A DNA stretch of 64,000 bases from JACOND01 sp965202795 (lineage in GTDB: Bacteria; Bdellovibrionota; Bdellovibrionia; Bdellovibrionales; UBA1609), in NCBI GenBank assembly GCA_965202795.1, contig OZ241848.1, positions 1,984,001-2,048,000 on the forward strand, written 5' to 3'. Under the pieces are notes generated by a model. The model saw nothing but the letters and a program-made list of their open reading frames with translations, made no database searches and had not been told where the DNA came from. A program made the translations under genes and the position numbers. Below, piece by piece: positions 44,222-52,985 of the stretch. Positions within the stretch are counted from its first letter, which is position 1, and each line of letters opens with the position of its first letter.

Positions 44222-44872
44222 ATGAGCCGAAGGTTAGACAGAGGCTTCACTCTGCTTGAAATCCTCGCTGTTCTTTTAATTATTTCCTTTGTTTTTGCCA
44301 TGTTTGGGCGAAAATTGTTTTCAAGGGAGAGAAAAATCCAGGCAGCTTTTCAAAGCTTTATTGTTTTGAGCCGGCGGCTTTCAACCGCGGCCGCTGCCAG
44401 CCAAAGCATTCACCGCCTGGCGCTCCGCATCAATCCTGATGGGCCGGAGAGCTACTGGGTGGAAAAACAGCCCGCCGGCGGGGGCGGCTTTGAATTTGAC
44501 AGGCGGTTTTTCCCCTCCCCCCAAAAATTTCATCCCCTGCTGGAGATCACTTCTGTAGAGTTTGCGCCCGGCCCTTATGGCCGCCGCCAGGGCGGCGCGG
44601 CAGAGCCTTTAGGCGCCGGCGGAGGCTTTGCCGGGGAGATTGATGAGGCGGAGCCGCGGGATGAAAGCGGAGCTTTGGATTCTTGGGGGGAAGCCATAAC
44701 CCAAGGCCCCGCCTATATTTATTACTCTCCGAAGGGCCTGGCGCGGGAGACAGCCATTCAGGTTTTCCGCCCGGACAATCAGGGGCGCTGGACCCTTTAC
44801 CTGCATCCTGTCCAAAAAGAGATGCTTTTGCTGAAAAGCGAAAAATCCCTCAGGGAAATCAAAGGCCTCTGA
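44222..44872 (+). CDS. gspH: Type II secretion minor pseudopilin GspH
   Basis: Prepilin-type leader MSRRLDRG then FTLLEILAVLLIISFVFAMF. The 216-residue product has a beta-rich C-terminal part with a Gly-rich loop. Identity as GspH rests on the operon position between gspG and gspI and on size. Its TGA overlaps the ATG of the next gene, so the two are coupled. Confidence 0.82.
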   Translation: MSRRLDRGFTLLEILAVLLIISFVFAMFGRKLFSRERKIQAAFQSFIVLSRRLSTAAAASQSIHRLALRINPDGPESYWVEKQPAGGGGFEFDRRFFPSPQKFHPLLEITSVEFAPGPYGRRQGGAAEPLGAGGGFAGEIDEAEPRDESGALDSWGEAITQGPAYIYYSPKGLARETAIQVFRPDNQGRWTLYLHPVQKEMLLLKSEKSLREIKGL

Positions 44873-45492
44873 TGAGCCGCAGCCTCAAAATCAAGCATGC
44901 GCCCCCGCGCGGGGCAAAAGCCAAACGGGGATTCACTTTGCTGGAGGCCTTGGCCGCTGTTTTGATTTTGGCGGGGCTTTCGGCGCTTGTGACTCAAATA
45001 TCTTACGGCAACTTTCAGAGAATCAAAAAAGCCCGCCGGGTCAAAAAAGCCGCCGCCCTTCTGGAGCGGAAAATGTCTGATCTGGAGGCGGAATACAAAG
45101 GGCCGAATATTGGAAGCCTCCCCGATGGGGCGGAGGGGGAGTTTGAGGGGGAGGAGAATTATGTCTGGAGCTATAAGACCAGGGCCCTTGAGCTGCCGGA
45201 ATCGCTTGTCATGCTTGAAGTCCAAAACATGCCCCAAACTGACATCAACATCCAGCTGGCGGAGATGATGAGGAACATTGTCTCGGCAACTGTTGTGGAG
45301 CTGAAGCTGACAGTCAGCCACAAGCGGGGGAAAAAGGGCGCGGGCTACTCTTTGGTGTCGTATTTTGTGAATTATGCCGCAGCCGCCGGGCACATACAAA
45401 GCGCTGTCGCGCAGTTTTCACTGGCGGCCTCGCGCGGCTTTGAGGCGCTTGGAGGGGCGGCTGCCGCCGAAAAACAGGGGGGCGGGCCATGA
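44872..45492 (+). CDS. gspI: Type II secretion minor pseudopilin GspI
   Basis: ATG 44872 overlaps the gspH stop. The 206-residue product has a rather long basic leader (SRSLKIKHAPPRGAKAKRG) before FTLLEALAAVLILAGLSALV, then a helical-beta domain with LLERKMSDLEAEYKG. Position and size fit GspI, part of the pseudopilus tip. It overlaps gspJ by four bases. Confidence 0.82.
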   Translation: MSRSLKIKHAPPRGAKAKRGFTLLEALAAVLILAGLSALVTQISYGNFQRIKKARRVKKAAALLERKMSDLEAEYKGPNIGSLPDGAEGEFEGEENYVWSYKTRALELPESLVMLEVQNMPQTDINIQLAEMMRNIVSATVVELKLTVSHKRGKKGAGYSLVSYFVNYAAAAGHIQSAVAQFSLAASRGFEALGGAAAAEKQGGGP

Positions 45493-46604
45493 AAGCCAGG
45501 CAATGCGCAAAACCGCGGGGCGCCCAAAAAGCCTCCGGCTCAAGCCAAAGAGGAAGGCGGCGCCCCGGCGGCCCGGCGGCGCTTTTCAGATTTCCGCCCC
45601 CTTTCCGCGGCCGCCGCGGGCTGACTTTGCTGGAGGTTTTGCTGGCCATGGGGATTTTCGCCTTTATTGCGGTTTTCCTTTCCAGAGTGTCCAGCTACAG
45701 CTTAAGGCAGAGGGAAAAGCTTGGCCGCAGCATAAAAGAGATGAATATTGAAAGCAATGTTCTGGATGTGATGAGGCGGGATTTTCGCGGGCACAGCCCT
45801 TTTTTTGACTCCCATTTTGCTCTTCGCTGGAGCTTTCCCGCATGGCGCCCTCCGCCGCCGGGGGCCGCGGCCCGGCCGGCAGCAGCTCCGCCGGCTCCCC
45901 CGAAGCTTGCGCCTATGACAGGGCGGCCCGGAACATTTATGACGGAAAGCCGTGATTTTCGCTTTATAGGGAAAACAGATGAGATGGAGTTTCCCTCCGC
46001 CGCCTTAATCAGCTCTTTTCAGGGCGCGGCGAGATTCCAGCTGGTTTGGATCCGCTACAGCTTTGAAAGCTGCGGGCTTTTGGATGGCGGAGGCGCCTCA
46101 AAATGCCTGATTCGCGAGTTTAGAGGCAAAAAAGACCCTTTGGGCGGGGAGATCAGCGGAAAGCCCCCCCAAGACAGGCATGTTCTTTTTGAAAGGATCA
46201 AAAACCTGGCGTTTTCATATTATGACAAAGAGGGCAATGACTGGAAGGATGAATGGTCTGACCTGGACAGGGAGCCGCGGCCGGATGCCCCGCCATTCCC
46301 CCGCTTTGTCAAAGCGGAGATAGAGTGGGAGGAAGGCTCGCGAAAAGCGCCTGGAGCGGTTTATCAGTTTCCTGTCGGGCGCCACTTTTACTCCGCCGGC
46401 AATCAGGATCTGCTCATGGCCTTTTTGTTTGACATGGCCGCAAAGGGAAAAGCGAAGCCGAAGGAGAAACAGAGGAAACAGGGCGCGGGCGCGCCCGGCG
46501 CGGGTCAGCCCGGCGCGGGCTCTAAATCCCGTCAAGGGCAGGGCAGCCAGATTCCTGCCGGCGGCTCTAAGGACAGCAGCCAAAGCCAGCAGCAGGCAAA
46601 CTGA
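45489..46604 (+). CDS. gspJ: Type II secretion minor pseudopilin GspJ with long leader
   Basis: The pseudopilin signature RRG then LTLLEVLLAMGIFAFIAVFL begins only after about 44 residues of Arg/Gly/Pro-rich sequence. Typical leaders have 6-15 residues. No ATG, GTG or TTG that would shorten it is obvious, and the start overlaps gspI (ATGA). The mature part has LGRSIKEMNIESNVLDVMRR, typical of GspJ. The C-terminus carries a Gly/Ala/Gln/Ser-rich tail of about 50 residues. Confidence 0.82.
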   Translation: MKARQCAKPRGAQKASGSSQRGRRRPGGPAALFRFPPPFRGRRGLTLLEVLLAMGIFAFIAVFLSRVSSYSLRQREKLGRSIKEMNIESNVLDVMRRDFRGHSPFFDSHFALRWSFPAWRPPPPGAAARPAAAPPAPPKLAPMTGRPGTFMTESRDFRFIGKTDEMEFPSAALISSFQGAARFQLVWIRYSFESCGLLDGGGASKCLIREFRGKKDPLGGEISGKPPQDRHVLFERIKNLAFSYYDKEGNDWKDEWSDLDREPRPDAPPFPRFVKAEIEWEEGSRKAPGAVYQFPVGRHFYSAGNQDLLMAFLFDMAAKGKAKPKEKQRKQGAGAPGAGQPGAGSKSRQGQGSQIPAGGSKDSSQSQQQAN

Positions 46605-46626
46605 ATTGATATCAAAAAGGGGCGCG

Positions 46627-47883
46627 GTGAAGAAACATATTTTGCTTCAAAAAAGCGGCGCCGCGCTGCTTGCTGTTTTGATGATCTCCGCGGCGGTGAT
46701 TGCCATCCTCAAAGAGGTTTGGATCAGCTCTCAAAGGGAGCATATCTCGGCCCGGCAGGAGCTGAGCCGCCTGCAGGCCCGCTATGCCGCGCTTTCCGGC
46801 ATGGAGCTGAGCATGATCCGCCTCTATGCCTACAAAGGCGCTCAGCAGTTTTTGGGCCAAAAGATTGATTTTGCCCGCCCTTATATTGACATGCTTTGGA
46901 GTCCTTTGGTTTCCTGGCCGCTCCCTTTGTCAGAGAATCTTTCAGAGAGCGGAAAAAGCGCTTTGCGGCAGCTGAGCGCGGACTCTTTTCTGAAAGAGTC
47001 ATATACAGCGGGCATTTTTCCAGAAGATGGGCGCATTGATTTGAACAGCCTCTCCAGCCATTTAGGCTATTTAAGGGAGTTTAGCCGGATGGCGCTTCGG
47101 GGGCTTATAGACCTTCAGCTTGAGGAGAATGAGGCTTTGCGGACCCGGCTTGAGGGCGCTGATTTTGAGGAGATTTTAAATAACCTGGCTGACTGGACTG
47201 ACGAAGACAGCGACAGCCGGAGCGGAGGCGATGAATCTCTGATTGAGGAGGGCGCGGCTCCGCTGAACCGGTCTTTTGCCTCAGTCGGGGAGATCAGAAA
47301 AGTCCCTGGAGTCACAGAGGACATTTTTCAGCTTCTAAAGCCATGGGTCGCGGTTTATGGCGTTAGCGGGATAAACATCAATTACGCCGAAAAAAAAATG
47401 CTGATGGCTTTGGGCGCCCCTGAAGGCCTGGCGGAGGAAATCCTGATGCGGACAGCCATTGGCAGCGAGGCTTACCAGCCTTTTTTGAATGAGGGGGAGT
47501 TTTGCTCTTTTGCGGAGGATCGGGGGGCGGATATATGCGGGCTTATAAAAGAGCGGCATAAAACCACAGCGGTTTTGCGCTTTGGGCTGGCTGCGCATTT
47601 TCGGGCCTCAGCGGCGGGGCGGGCGCGAAACATTATCTCTGAGCATGAAGCTTTGCTGTATGATCCCGCCGCTGCGATACCGGCCTATAAAAGCGCTGTC
47701 AGGGAAGAGGAAAAACTCTTTAGGAATGAGCTTGTTTTGCGGGGCGAAATGGCCCCTCCTCAAAAGAAGAAGCCAGCCCCCTCCTCTAAAAACCCAAAAT
47801 CTGGCCCGCGAAAGCCTAACAGGGAGACCCGGCTGTCCGGCGCGCCGCCGTTTTTTGTCATGTTTTGGACAGAGGGCGGGTAA
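46627..47883 (+). CDS. gspK: Type II secretion minor pseudopilin GspK
   Basis: Largest pseudopilin, at the tip of the pseudopilus with GspI and GspJ. From GTG 46627 (AAGGGG before it) the product is 418 residues: leader VKKHILLQKSG, then AALLAVLMISAAVIAILKEV, lacking the +5 Glu as usual for GspK. The Asp/Glu-rich helical region (NLADWTDEDSDSRSGGDES) and GININYAEKKMLMALGAPEG match the GspK fold with its helix-hairpin inserts. A Lys/Pro tail ends the protein. It closes gspGHIJK. Confidence 0.88.
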   Translation: MKKHILLQKSGAALLAVLMISAAVIAILKEVWISSQREHISARQELSRLQARYAALSGMELSMIRLYAYKGAQQFLGQKIDFARPYIDMLWSPLVSWPLPLSENLSESGKSALRQLSADSFLKESYTAGIFPEDGRIDLNSLSSHLGYLREFSRMALRGLIDLQLEENEALRTRLEGADFEEILNNLADWTDEDSDSRSGGDESLIEEGAAPLNRSFASVGEIRKVPGVTEDIFQLLKPWVAVYGVSGININYAEKKMLMALGAPEGLAEEILMRTAIGSEAYQPFLNEGEFCSFAEDRGADICGLIKERHKTTAVLRFGLAAHFRASAAGRARNIISEHEALLYDPAAAIPAYKSAVREEEKLFRNELVLRGEMAPPQKKKPAPSSKNPKSGPRKPNRETRLSGAPPFFVMFWTEGG

Positions 47884-47929
47884 AGCTCTGGCCCGCCGCA
47901 GAGGCTTTTGATTTTTTTTTAAAATAATA

Positions 47930-47958
47930 TTGACAGGCCGGCGCTTTCCGCGCACATT
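47930..47958 (+). promoter_or_regulatory. Candidate promoter of rpsN
   Basis: TTGACA (47930-47935) is a perfect -35. After 17 bases comes CACATT, a poor -10. The gene begins 10 bases further on, with AGGAG between. Confidence 0.4.
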
Positions 47959-47967
47959 TAACAGGAG

Positions 47968-48273
47968 ATGGCAAAAAAAAGCTCAATAGAAAAAAACGAA
48001 AGGCGGAAAAAGCTGGCGGAAAAATTTGAGCCGGTTCGCCGCGAGCTTCGCCGGCAGGCCCGCAGCCTGAAGCTTTCTCCCGAAGAGCGCTTTGCGGCGG
48101 TTTTGAAGCTGCAGAAGCTTCCAAAATCCGGGGCGCGCGTCCGGGTCAGGCGAAGGTGCGCCATCACGGGGCGGCCGCGCGGAAATCTCCGGAAATTCGG
48201 ACTCTGCCGGCTGGCTTTCCGAAAAATGGCCCATCAGGGCTTGATCCCCGGTGTCACAAAATCCTCCTGGTGA
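47968..48273 (+). CDS. rpsN: 30S ribosomal protein S14
   Basis: The 101-residue product is the long, zinc-free form of S14 (AKKSSIEKNERRKKLAEKFE; RVRRRCAITGRPRGNLRKFG; SSW end). A primary S14 gene normally sits in the spc ribosomal cluster; here it stands alone after gspK. It may be the only S14 or an extra, zinc-independent copy. AGGAG precedes ATG 47968. Confidence 0.93.
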   Translation: MAKKSSIEKNERRKKLAEKFEPVRRELRRQARSLKLSPEERFAAVLKLQKLPKSGARVRVRRRCAITGRPRGNLRKFGLCRLAFRKMAHQGLIPGVTKSSW

Positions 48274-48282
48274 TTCCTGTTT

Positions 48283-48320
48283 GCTGGGATGGCCCCGCGG
48301 CCGCTCCCGGATCCTCTGCG
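48283..48320. repeat. Fragment of dispersed palindrome after rpsN
   Basis: TTTGCTGGGATGGCCCCGCG and GCCGCTCCCGG resemble the element core. It is a short, degenerate copy. Confidence 0.4.
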
Positions 48321-48366
48321 AAGTCACAGGCTGGCCTGAATATTTGCATGGCCGCGAAAGCCGCGG

Positions 48367-49935
48367 TTAATAAAAAAACAGATGGGGAGAGCATCTTTTG
48401 CCTCCGGGCCTGCCGCCTCTTTTGCCTCTGAGGGGCTTGCTTTTTCGCCCCCGGCGGCCCTCCTCATCACCGGCTTTTCCGCCGCCAGCGCGGCTGTCTC
48501 TCCGCAGCCGCTCCCTCCTCTGGCGGCCGGTTTTTCCGCCGTCTTTTTCGCTGGCTCCGCTCCCGCTTATTAAAAGAAGCGCCGCTCTGTCATATTCTAT
48601 TTTCGCCTGCTCAAGCCCCTGATCCATGGCTTTTCCAAACCACTCCATTGCCTGCGCCGTATCCACAGGAACCCCGCGGCCTTTTTTATACAAAATTCCC
48701 AGCCTCAGCTGGGCCTCAGGCTGCCCGCTCTCCGCTGCCTGCCGGTAAAGCTGGACGGCTTTGACAAAATCCTGGGGAACCCCCCGGCCCCTTTCATATA
48801 AAAACCCCAAATTGAGCTGCGCCCCCTTCGATCCCAGAGACGCCGCGCGCTGATACAGATCAACAGCCTGACTGAGGCTCCTCGGGACTATAATGCCCAT
48901 CTCATATAAATGCCCCAGCCGGTATATGGCGTCAGGCCAGCCCCGAGCTGCCGCCTGTTTGTAAAGGGCAATGGCTTTATCCGCATTTTTTGGAACCCCC
49001 AGGCCTTTTTCGCGCATCAGCCCCAAATGAAACTGCGCGCCCGCATGACCTTGGCCGGCTGCCCGGCGGAGCCATTTCTCCGACTTGGCCAGGTCTTTCG
49101 GAAACCCCTTTCCTCTTTTATAGAAAAGCCCAAGAACAAACTGGGCTGAGGGCAAGCCCCGCTCCGCAGCCTGGCGATAACAATCAGCAGCTTTGCCAAG
49201 ATCTTTTTCAAGCCCCTGGCCGGACTCATGCATCAATCCCATGCGGAATATCGCGCCTGTTATTCCTTTTTTATAGGCGGCAGACTGATAAAGCTCTGCC
49301 GCCCGGTTTCTGTCTTGGGGAACCCCGCTGCCTTTTTCATACAGGAGGCCCAGCAGATACTGGGCTTGGGCTGAGCCGGCATCCGCAGCTTTTTGATAAA
49401 ACTCCGCCGCTTTGGCTTCGTTTTGCGGGATTCCTATGCCGTTTTCATGCAGAAACCCCAAATTCAGAAGAGCTTTGTCAAGCCCTCTGTCCCCGGCTTT
49501 TTGGTAAAGCTCCGCAGCTTTGGCCTCGTTTTTTGGAACCCCCAGGCCTTTTTCATATAAATGCCCCAGGAGATACTGAGCGAGGCTTATGGTCTCATTT
49601 TTTGGCTTGTCTTCAAAAGAAAAAGGCAGGCTGCCGATTTGATCCAGAATTTTTTGATAAAGCTCCGCCGCTTTGGCGGGATCCTTCGGCAGCCCATTAT
49701 GGCCGTTTTCATAATTGATTCCCTGATTGAGGAGCTGCTCCGGCGCCTCTTCAGCCGCGGCTTTCCCGGGAAAACTCAAGATGGCGAAAAAAAACAGGCA
49801 AAAGCCCCCGCAGAGCGGGGAGGCAAAACCAGCCGGCTTCAGGCGCCTTTGCCCCGGCTGCCGCATATCCGCGGCCGGCGGGGCCGCATGCCTCCTGTTG
49901 AAAATGACAAAATTGAAAAGCGCAAAAGGCCTCAT
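48367..49935 (-). CDS. Exported Sel1-repeat protein
   Basis: From ATG 49935 (GGGGGGCGAA before it) the product is about 520 residues. An N-terminal hydrophobic segment (GGFCLFFFAILSFPGKAAA) acts as signal or anchor; an in-frame ATG at 49866 closer to it is possible. About ten Sel1 repeats follow (YLLGHLYEKGLGVPKNEAKA, FRMGLMHESGQGLEKDLGKA, YRLGHLYEMGIIVPRSLSQA), then a Lys/Arg/Gly-rich tail. Such proteins scaffold complexes in the envelope or act on host proteins in host-associated bacteria. Which applies here is not visible. Confidence 0.85.
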   Translation of the reverse strand: MRPFALFNFVIFNRRHAAPPAADMRQPGQRRLKPAGFASPLCGGFCLFFFAILSFPGKAAAEEAPEQLLNQGINYENGHNGLPKDPAKAAELYQKILDQIGSLPFSFEDKPKNETISLAQYLLGHLYEKGLGVPKNEAKAAELYQKAGDRGLDKALLNLGFLHENGIGIPQNEAKAAEFYQKAADAGSAQAQYLLGLLYEKGSGVPQDRNRAAELYQSAAYKKGITGAIFRMGLMHESGQGLEKDLGKAADCYRQAAERGLPSAQFVLGLFYKRGKGFPKDLAKSEKWLRRAAGQGHAGAQFHLGLMREKGLGVPKNADKAIALYKQAAARGWPDAIYRLGHLYEMGIIVPRSLSQAVDLYQRAASLGSKGAQLNLGFLYERGRGVPQDFVKAVQLYRQAAESGQPEAQLRLGILYKKGRGVPVDTAQAMEWFGKAMDQGLEQAKIEYDRAALLLISGSGASEKDGGKTGRQRRERLRRDSRAGGGKAGDEEGRRGRKSKPLRGKRGGRPGGKRCSPHLFFY

Positions 49936-50234
49936 TTCGCCCCCCTTATACAGCAAGCCGCGGGCGGTGTCAAGCGCGGATTGCAAGGCCTTCAGGGGGC
50001 AAAGCTCTCAGCCTCCGGCGGAGGGGGCTTCCGCCGGGGGGCTTGTGGGGGGCCGGGGGCCGGCCAAAGCAGCCTTAAAAGAGCAGGGGAGGGGCGCTTC
50101 AGCTTGACTTGTTCTGAAAAGCGCCGATACTGGGGAGTGGCGCCCCCGCCTGTTTTGCCTAAGGGCTTTGGGCGGGCTCCAGGCGGCGCGGATTCGCTTT
50201 TGCGGGAAATCAAAGCAATCAAACAGGGACGGCA
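49936..50234. other. Gap before the accessory island
   Basis: About 300 GC-rich bases with no convincing gene and no consensus promoter. It marks the left side of the 50235-56060 gene cluster. Confidence 0.4.
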
Positions 50235-50552
50235 ATGGTTCAATACTTGTTTAACTCTTCCGGCATCTGGATAGCCTTTGCAAAAGGCCGGTATGTTTTT
50301 AGCCAGGAAGGCTCCTGGATAGGCTGGCTGCCATGGAGCGATGGCCATGTTGTAGATGCGAGCGGCTGCTATCTCGGCTCAATTATAGAGGATCAGCATG
50401 GGAAAAGCCGATTCTACAAGCTCTTAAACCCTCCAAACAGGGGCTATCCCGGCTATCCCGGCTATCCCGGCTTTGCCGGCTATCCCGGCTACCCTGGCTT
50501 TGCCGGCCATGATCCCTTCCCCCCGCCAATGGCAGCGGACATACAGTTATAG
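50235..50552 (+). CDS. Beta-flower-like small protein with GYPGYPGF repeat tail
   Basis: The 105-residue product begins with repeated short strands of the kind VQYLFNSSGIWIAFAKGRYV, FSQEGSWIGWLPWSDGHVV, DASGCYLGSIIEDQHGKSRF. They match my memory of the '4-fold beta flower' domain. The tail is a run of GYP/GFA units (GYPGYPGYPGFAGYPGYPGF). The domain is known from proteins near mobile or conflict genes; its function is unclear. It is 11 bases before the HEPN gene, which has its own AGGAGG. Confidence 0.65.
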   Translation: MVQYLFNSSGIWIAFAKGRYVFSQEGSWIGWLPWSDGHVVDASGCYLGSIIEDQHGKSRFYKLLNPPNRGYPGYPGYPGFAGYPGYPGFAGHDPFPPPMAADIQL

Positions 50553-50563
50553 GAGGACAGCCC

Positions 50564-51256
50564 ATGCCCTTTGCCCCCCCTTCCAGGCCTAAAGCGGATG
50601 TTTGCAAAAAAGGGCATCTCATATTATGCAATGCGATAGACGCCTCAAACTCGTTCCTGGAAATTTTTAAAATAATCAGAGGTAAAAAAAGGGGCGCTCC
50701 GGCGGATGAGGAGCAGGATCTGCTGAGGGCCATGCTCACATTTGCAAGCTCTGGATTAGACGCTCTTGTAAAGCAATTGGCGCGGGACGCCCTTCCCTCA
50801 ATCATAAACATTAATGAGGGGGCTGACAAAATGTTTGAGGAGTTTGTTGAAAGACAGCTGAAAAAAGGCGGCGGAATTGACTATAAGCTGTTAGCGGGGG
50901 CCGTGAGCAATAAAAACCCCCGCTCTCATTTAGTTGATTTGCTAATCAGGGAATTAACATCCGGCAGCCTCCAGTCTGTTGAGGAATTGCTTCGCGCGGC
51001 CTCCTATTTTGATATACGATCTGAGGATATTATAGAAGATAAAAAAAGCAAAAACAAACTGTCTGATATTTTTAGAGCGAGAAATCAAATCGCGCATGAA
51101 ATGGATGTGGATTTTGCGCAGAAAAACAGAAACAGGAGGCCAAGATCGCGCAAGTTAATGGAAGGCTATACTGATGAAATTTTCCGCATTTCAAAAGCCT
51201 TTCTTAATGGCGCGGACCGGCAGGCGCGGGGCCCGCAAAACAGAGGAGGCAGATGA
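50564..51256 (+). CDS. HEPN-motif protein of the accessory island
   Basis: The 230-residue helical protein carries RNQIAH (R173-H178), the R-x4-H signature of HEPN ribonucleases, in FRARNQIAHEMDVDF. The N-terminal half is helical with LTFASSGLDALVKQLARDAL, as in RiboL-PSP-HEPN-type proteins. HEPN proteins commonly act as RNases in toxin-antitoxin and anti-phage systems. AGGAGG precedes ATG 50564. It overlaps the next gene by four bases (ATGA), so the two are translated together. The RNase role is inferred from the motif. Confidence 0.72.
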   Translation: MPFAPPSRPKADVCKKGHLILCNAIDASNSFLEIFKIIRGKKRGAPADEEQDLLRAMLTFASSGLDALVKQLARDALPSIININEGADKMFEEFVERQLKKGGGIDYKLLAGAVSNKNPRSHLVDLLIRELTSGSLQSVEELLRAASYFDIRSEDIIEDKKSKNKLSDIFRARNQIAHEMDVDFAQKNRNRRPRSRKLMEGYTDEIFRISKAFLNGADRQARGPQNRGGR

Positions 51257-52983
51257 TTCAGCAAAAGAATTTTTTAAAATGGCATTTTGAAAAATACGGG
51301 GAAGAATCAACCCGGCAGGATTCCAGCAGCGAAAAATTTTTTAAGGACGCCCCTGAATCCGACAGCCTCATAAGGGAGTTTATACAAAACTCCCTGGACG
51401 CCGCCAGCGGCGCGGGGCCTGTTAGAGCGGTCATCAGCGAAAAAATCTTAAGCAAAAAAAGCGCGCGGCTTGTTTTTGAAGGCCTGAAGCCCCATCTTCA
51501 GGCCTGCGGCATTCAAGCGGAAGATCAGGCTCCAAGATTTATTGTCCTTGAGGATTTTAACACAAAGGGCCTGGAGGGCGGGCACAAACAAAAATTTTTC
51601 CTGGCGGACAACATCACCGGAAAAACCGCGGGCGGCGGAAGCCACGGCATAGGAAAAGCTGTTTTCCCTGCTGCAAGCAAAACAAACGCTTTTTTGGGAT
51701 ATTCAGTGTTTGAGGGCAGACAGGGCCTCGTCCAGATTTTCCAGGGCCGCGCCATTTTAAAAACCCATAAAATAAACGGCGCGGAATACCGCCCTTACGG
51801 GAGCCTGGAGATTCCCGCCGAAGAGAATGAAAGCCTGATTTCCTGCCTGTTTGTCAGAGGGAAAAGCGAAAAGGGGCTTTCTGCCGCCATTCCCTATTGT
51901 GACATAAGCATTGAGAGCCTGAAAGAAAGCTGCCTGAGACAGTTTTACCTGCCGATAATCTGGGGGAGGCTGGAGATTGAAATCGGCAGCGGGAAGATTG
52001 ACAAAAACACCCTTCTTGATATGGATGGGGAGCTAAAAGCGAGGCTGGCCGGGGAATATGAGACAGCCCCCCGGAGAAGCTTTTCTGTCAAAGAAAGCTT
52101 CTGGAAAGAGGGGAGGCTTCCTCCCGCTTTGGAAAAAGAGCTTTCCATTGAAAGCCAAAATCAGGCTTTGCGCTTTTCATTTAAAATAGAGATGCCTGTC
52201 AAACAAGGCCCTCCTGAGCATGGCGAGGCTGTTGCGCTGATAAAAAAAGAAGAGCTTGATCAGCCGCAGGCGGCTGATTTTTGGAGAGACAACCTGCTGA
52301 TCACAAAAGCCGCCGGCAGCGGGAGGAGAGAAAGGGAATACTCCGCCATAGCTGTTATTTCCGAAAACCCCCTGAGCCGGCTTCTCCGCCGGCTTGAAGA
52401 CCCCGGCCACACAAGATGGCAGACTGGCAGCCTGCCTGATGATCTAAAGGCAAAATACCAAAATATCCCCAAGCTGGTCAGGTTTATAAAAAAACTGCCT
52501 CAAAATATAATCCGCCAGATGAAGCGCCAGTCAGCCGGCCGGGACTCCCGGTTTTTTTCTGATTATTTTCCTGAAAGCTCTCCTTCCGGCAAATCTCCCG
52601 GAGGAGAGGGCCGCGGCGGCAGCCAAAGCGGGGGAGCGGCCGGCCCGGAGATCCTTGAGGCCGGTTTGCCGGACTTTGCCTATAGCAAACACAAAAAGGG
52701 GGATGGGTTTACTTTAAAGCTGAAAAAGACAGAAGCTCCTCCCGGGCGAATCATAATAAAAACAGCTTATGGAACAAACATTGGCGACGCCTTCAGGCAT
52801 TACGACAAAAGGGATTTCGCGCTTGGCGCAAACATCAAAGTTGACGCGGAATCAGGGGAAAGAGTGTCCTGCGATGGCAACAGGGCTGAATACCTGATAC
52901 AGAATGAAAAATTTCGGATCTCTTTCAGCGGCTTTAACCCTGACAAAGAGCTGAAAATAGACATTCAGACAAAAGAGGCCTAA
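51253..52983 (+). CDS. GHKL-type ATPase of the accessory island
   Basis: The 576-residue product has the ATP-binding boxes of the GHKL superfamily: N box REFIQNSLDAA (E42, N46), G1 box LEDFNTKGL (D101) and G2 box GGGSHGIGKAVF (127-138). No histidine-kinase dimer domain or MutL C-terminus is seen; the C-terminal part is beta-rich (PGRIIIKTAYGTNIGDAFRH). Family members of this shape (MORC-like, Hsp90-like) clamp on DNA or protein and appear in defence operons. It overlaps the HEPN gene and ends two bases before the next. Confidence 0.8.
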   Translation: MIQQKNFLKWHFEKYGEESTRQDSSSEKFFKDAPESDSLIREFIQNSLDAASGAGPVRAVISEKILSKKSARLVFEGLKPHLQACGIQAEDQAPRFIVLEDFNTKGLEGGHKQKFFLADNITGKTAGGGSHGIGKAVFPAASKTNAFLGYSVFEGRQGLVQIFQGRAILKTHKINGAEYRPYGSLEIPAEENESLISCLFVRGKSEKGLSAAIPYCDISIESLKESCLRQFYLPIIWGRLEIEIGSGKIDKNTLLDMDGELKARLAGEYETAPRRSFSVKESFWKEGRLPPALEKELSIESQNQALRFSFKIEMPVKQGPPEHGEAVALIKKEELDQPQAADFWRDNLLITKAAGSGRREREYSAIAVISENPLSRLLRRLEDPGHTRWQTGSLPDDLKAKYQNIPKLVRFIKKLPQNIIRQMKRQSAGRDSRFFSDYFPESSPSGKSPGGEGRGGSQSGGAAGPEILEAGLPDFAYSKHKKGDGFTLKLKKTEAPPGRIIIKTAYGTNIGDAFRHYDKRDFALGANIKVDAESGERVSCDGNRAEYLIQNEKFRISFSGFNPDKELKIDIQTKEA

Positions 52984-52985
52984 AA

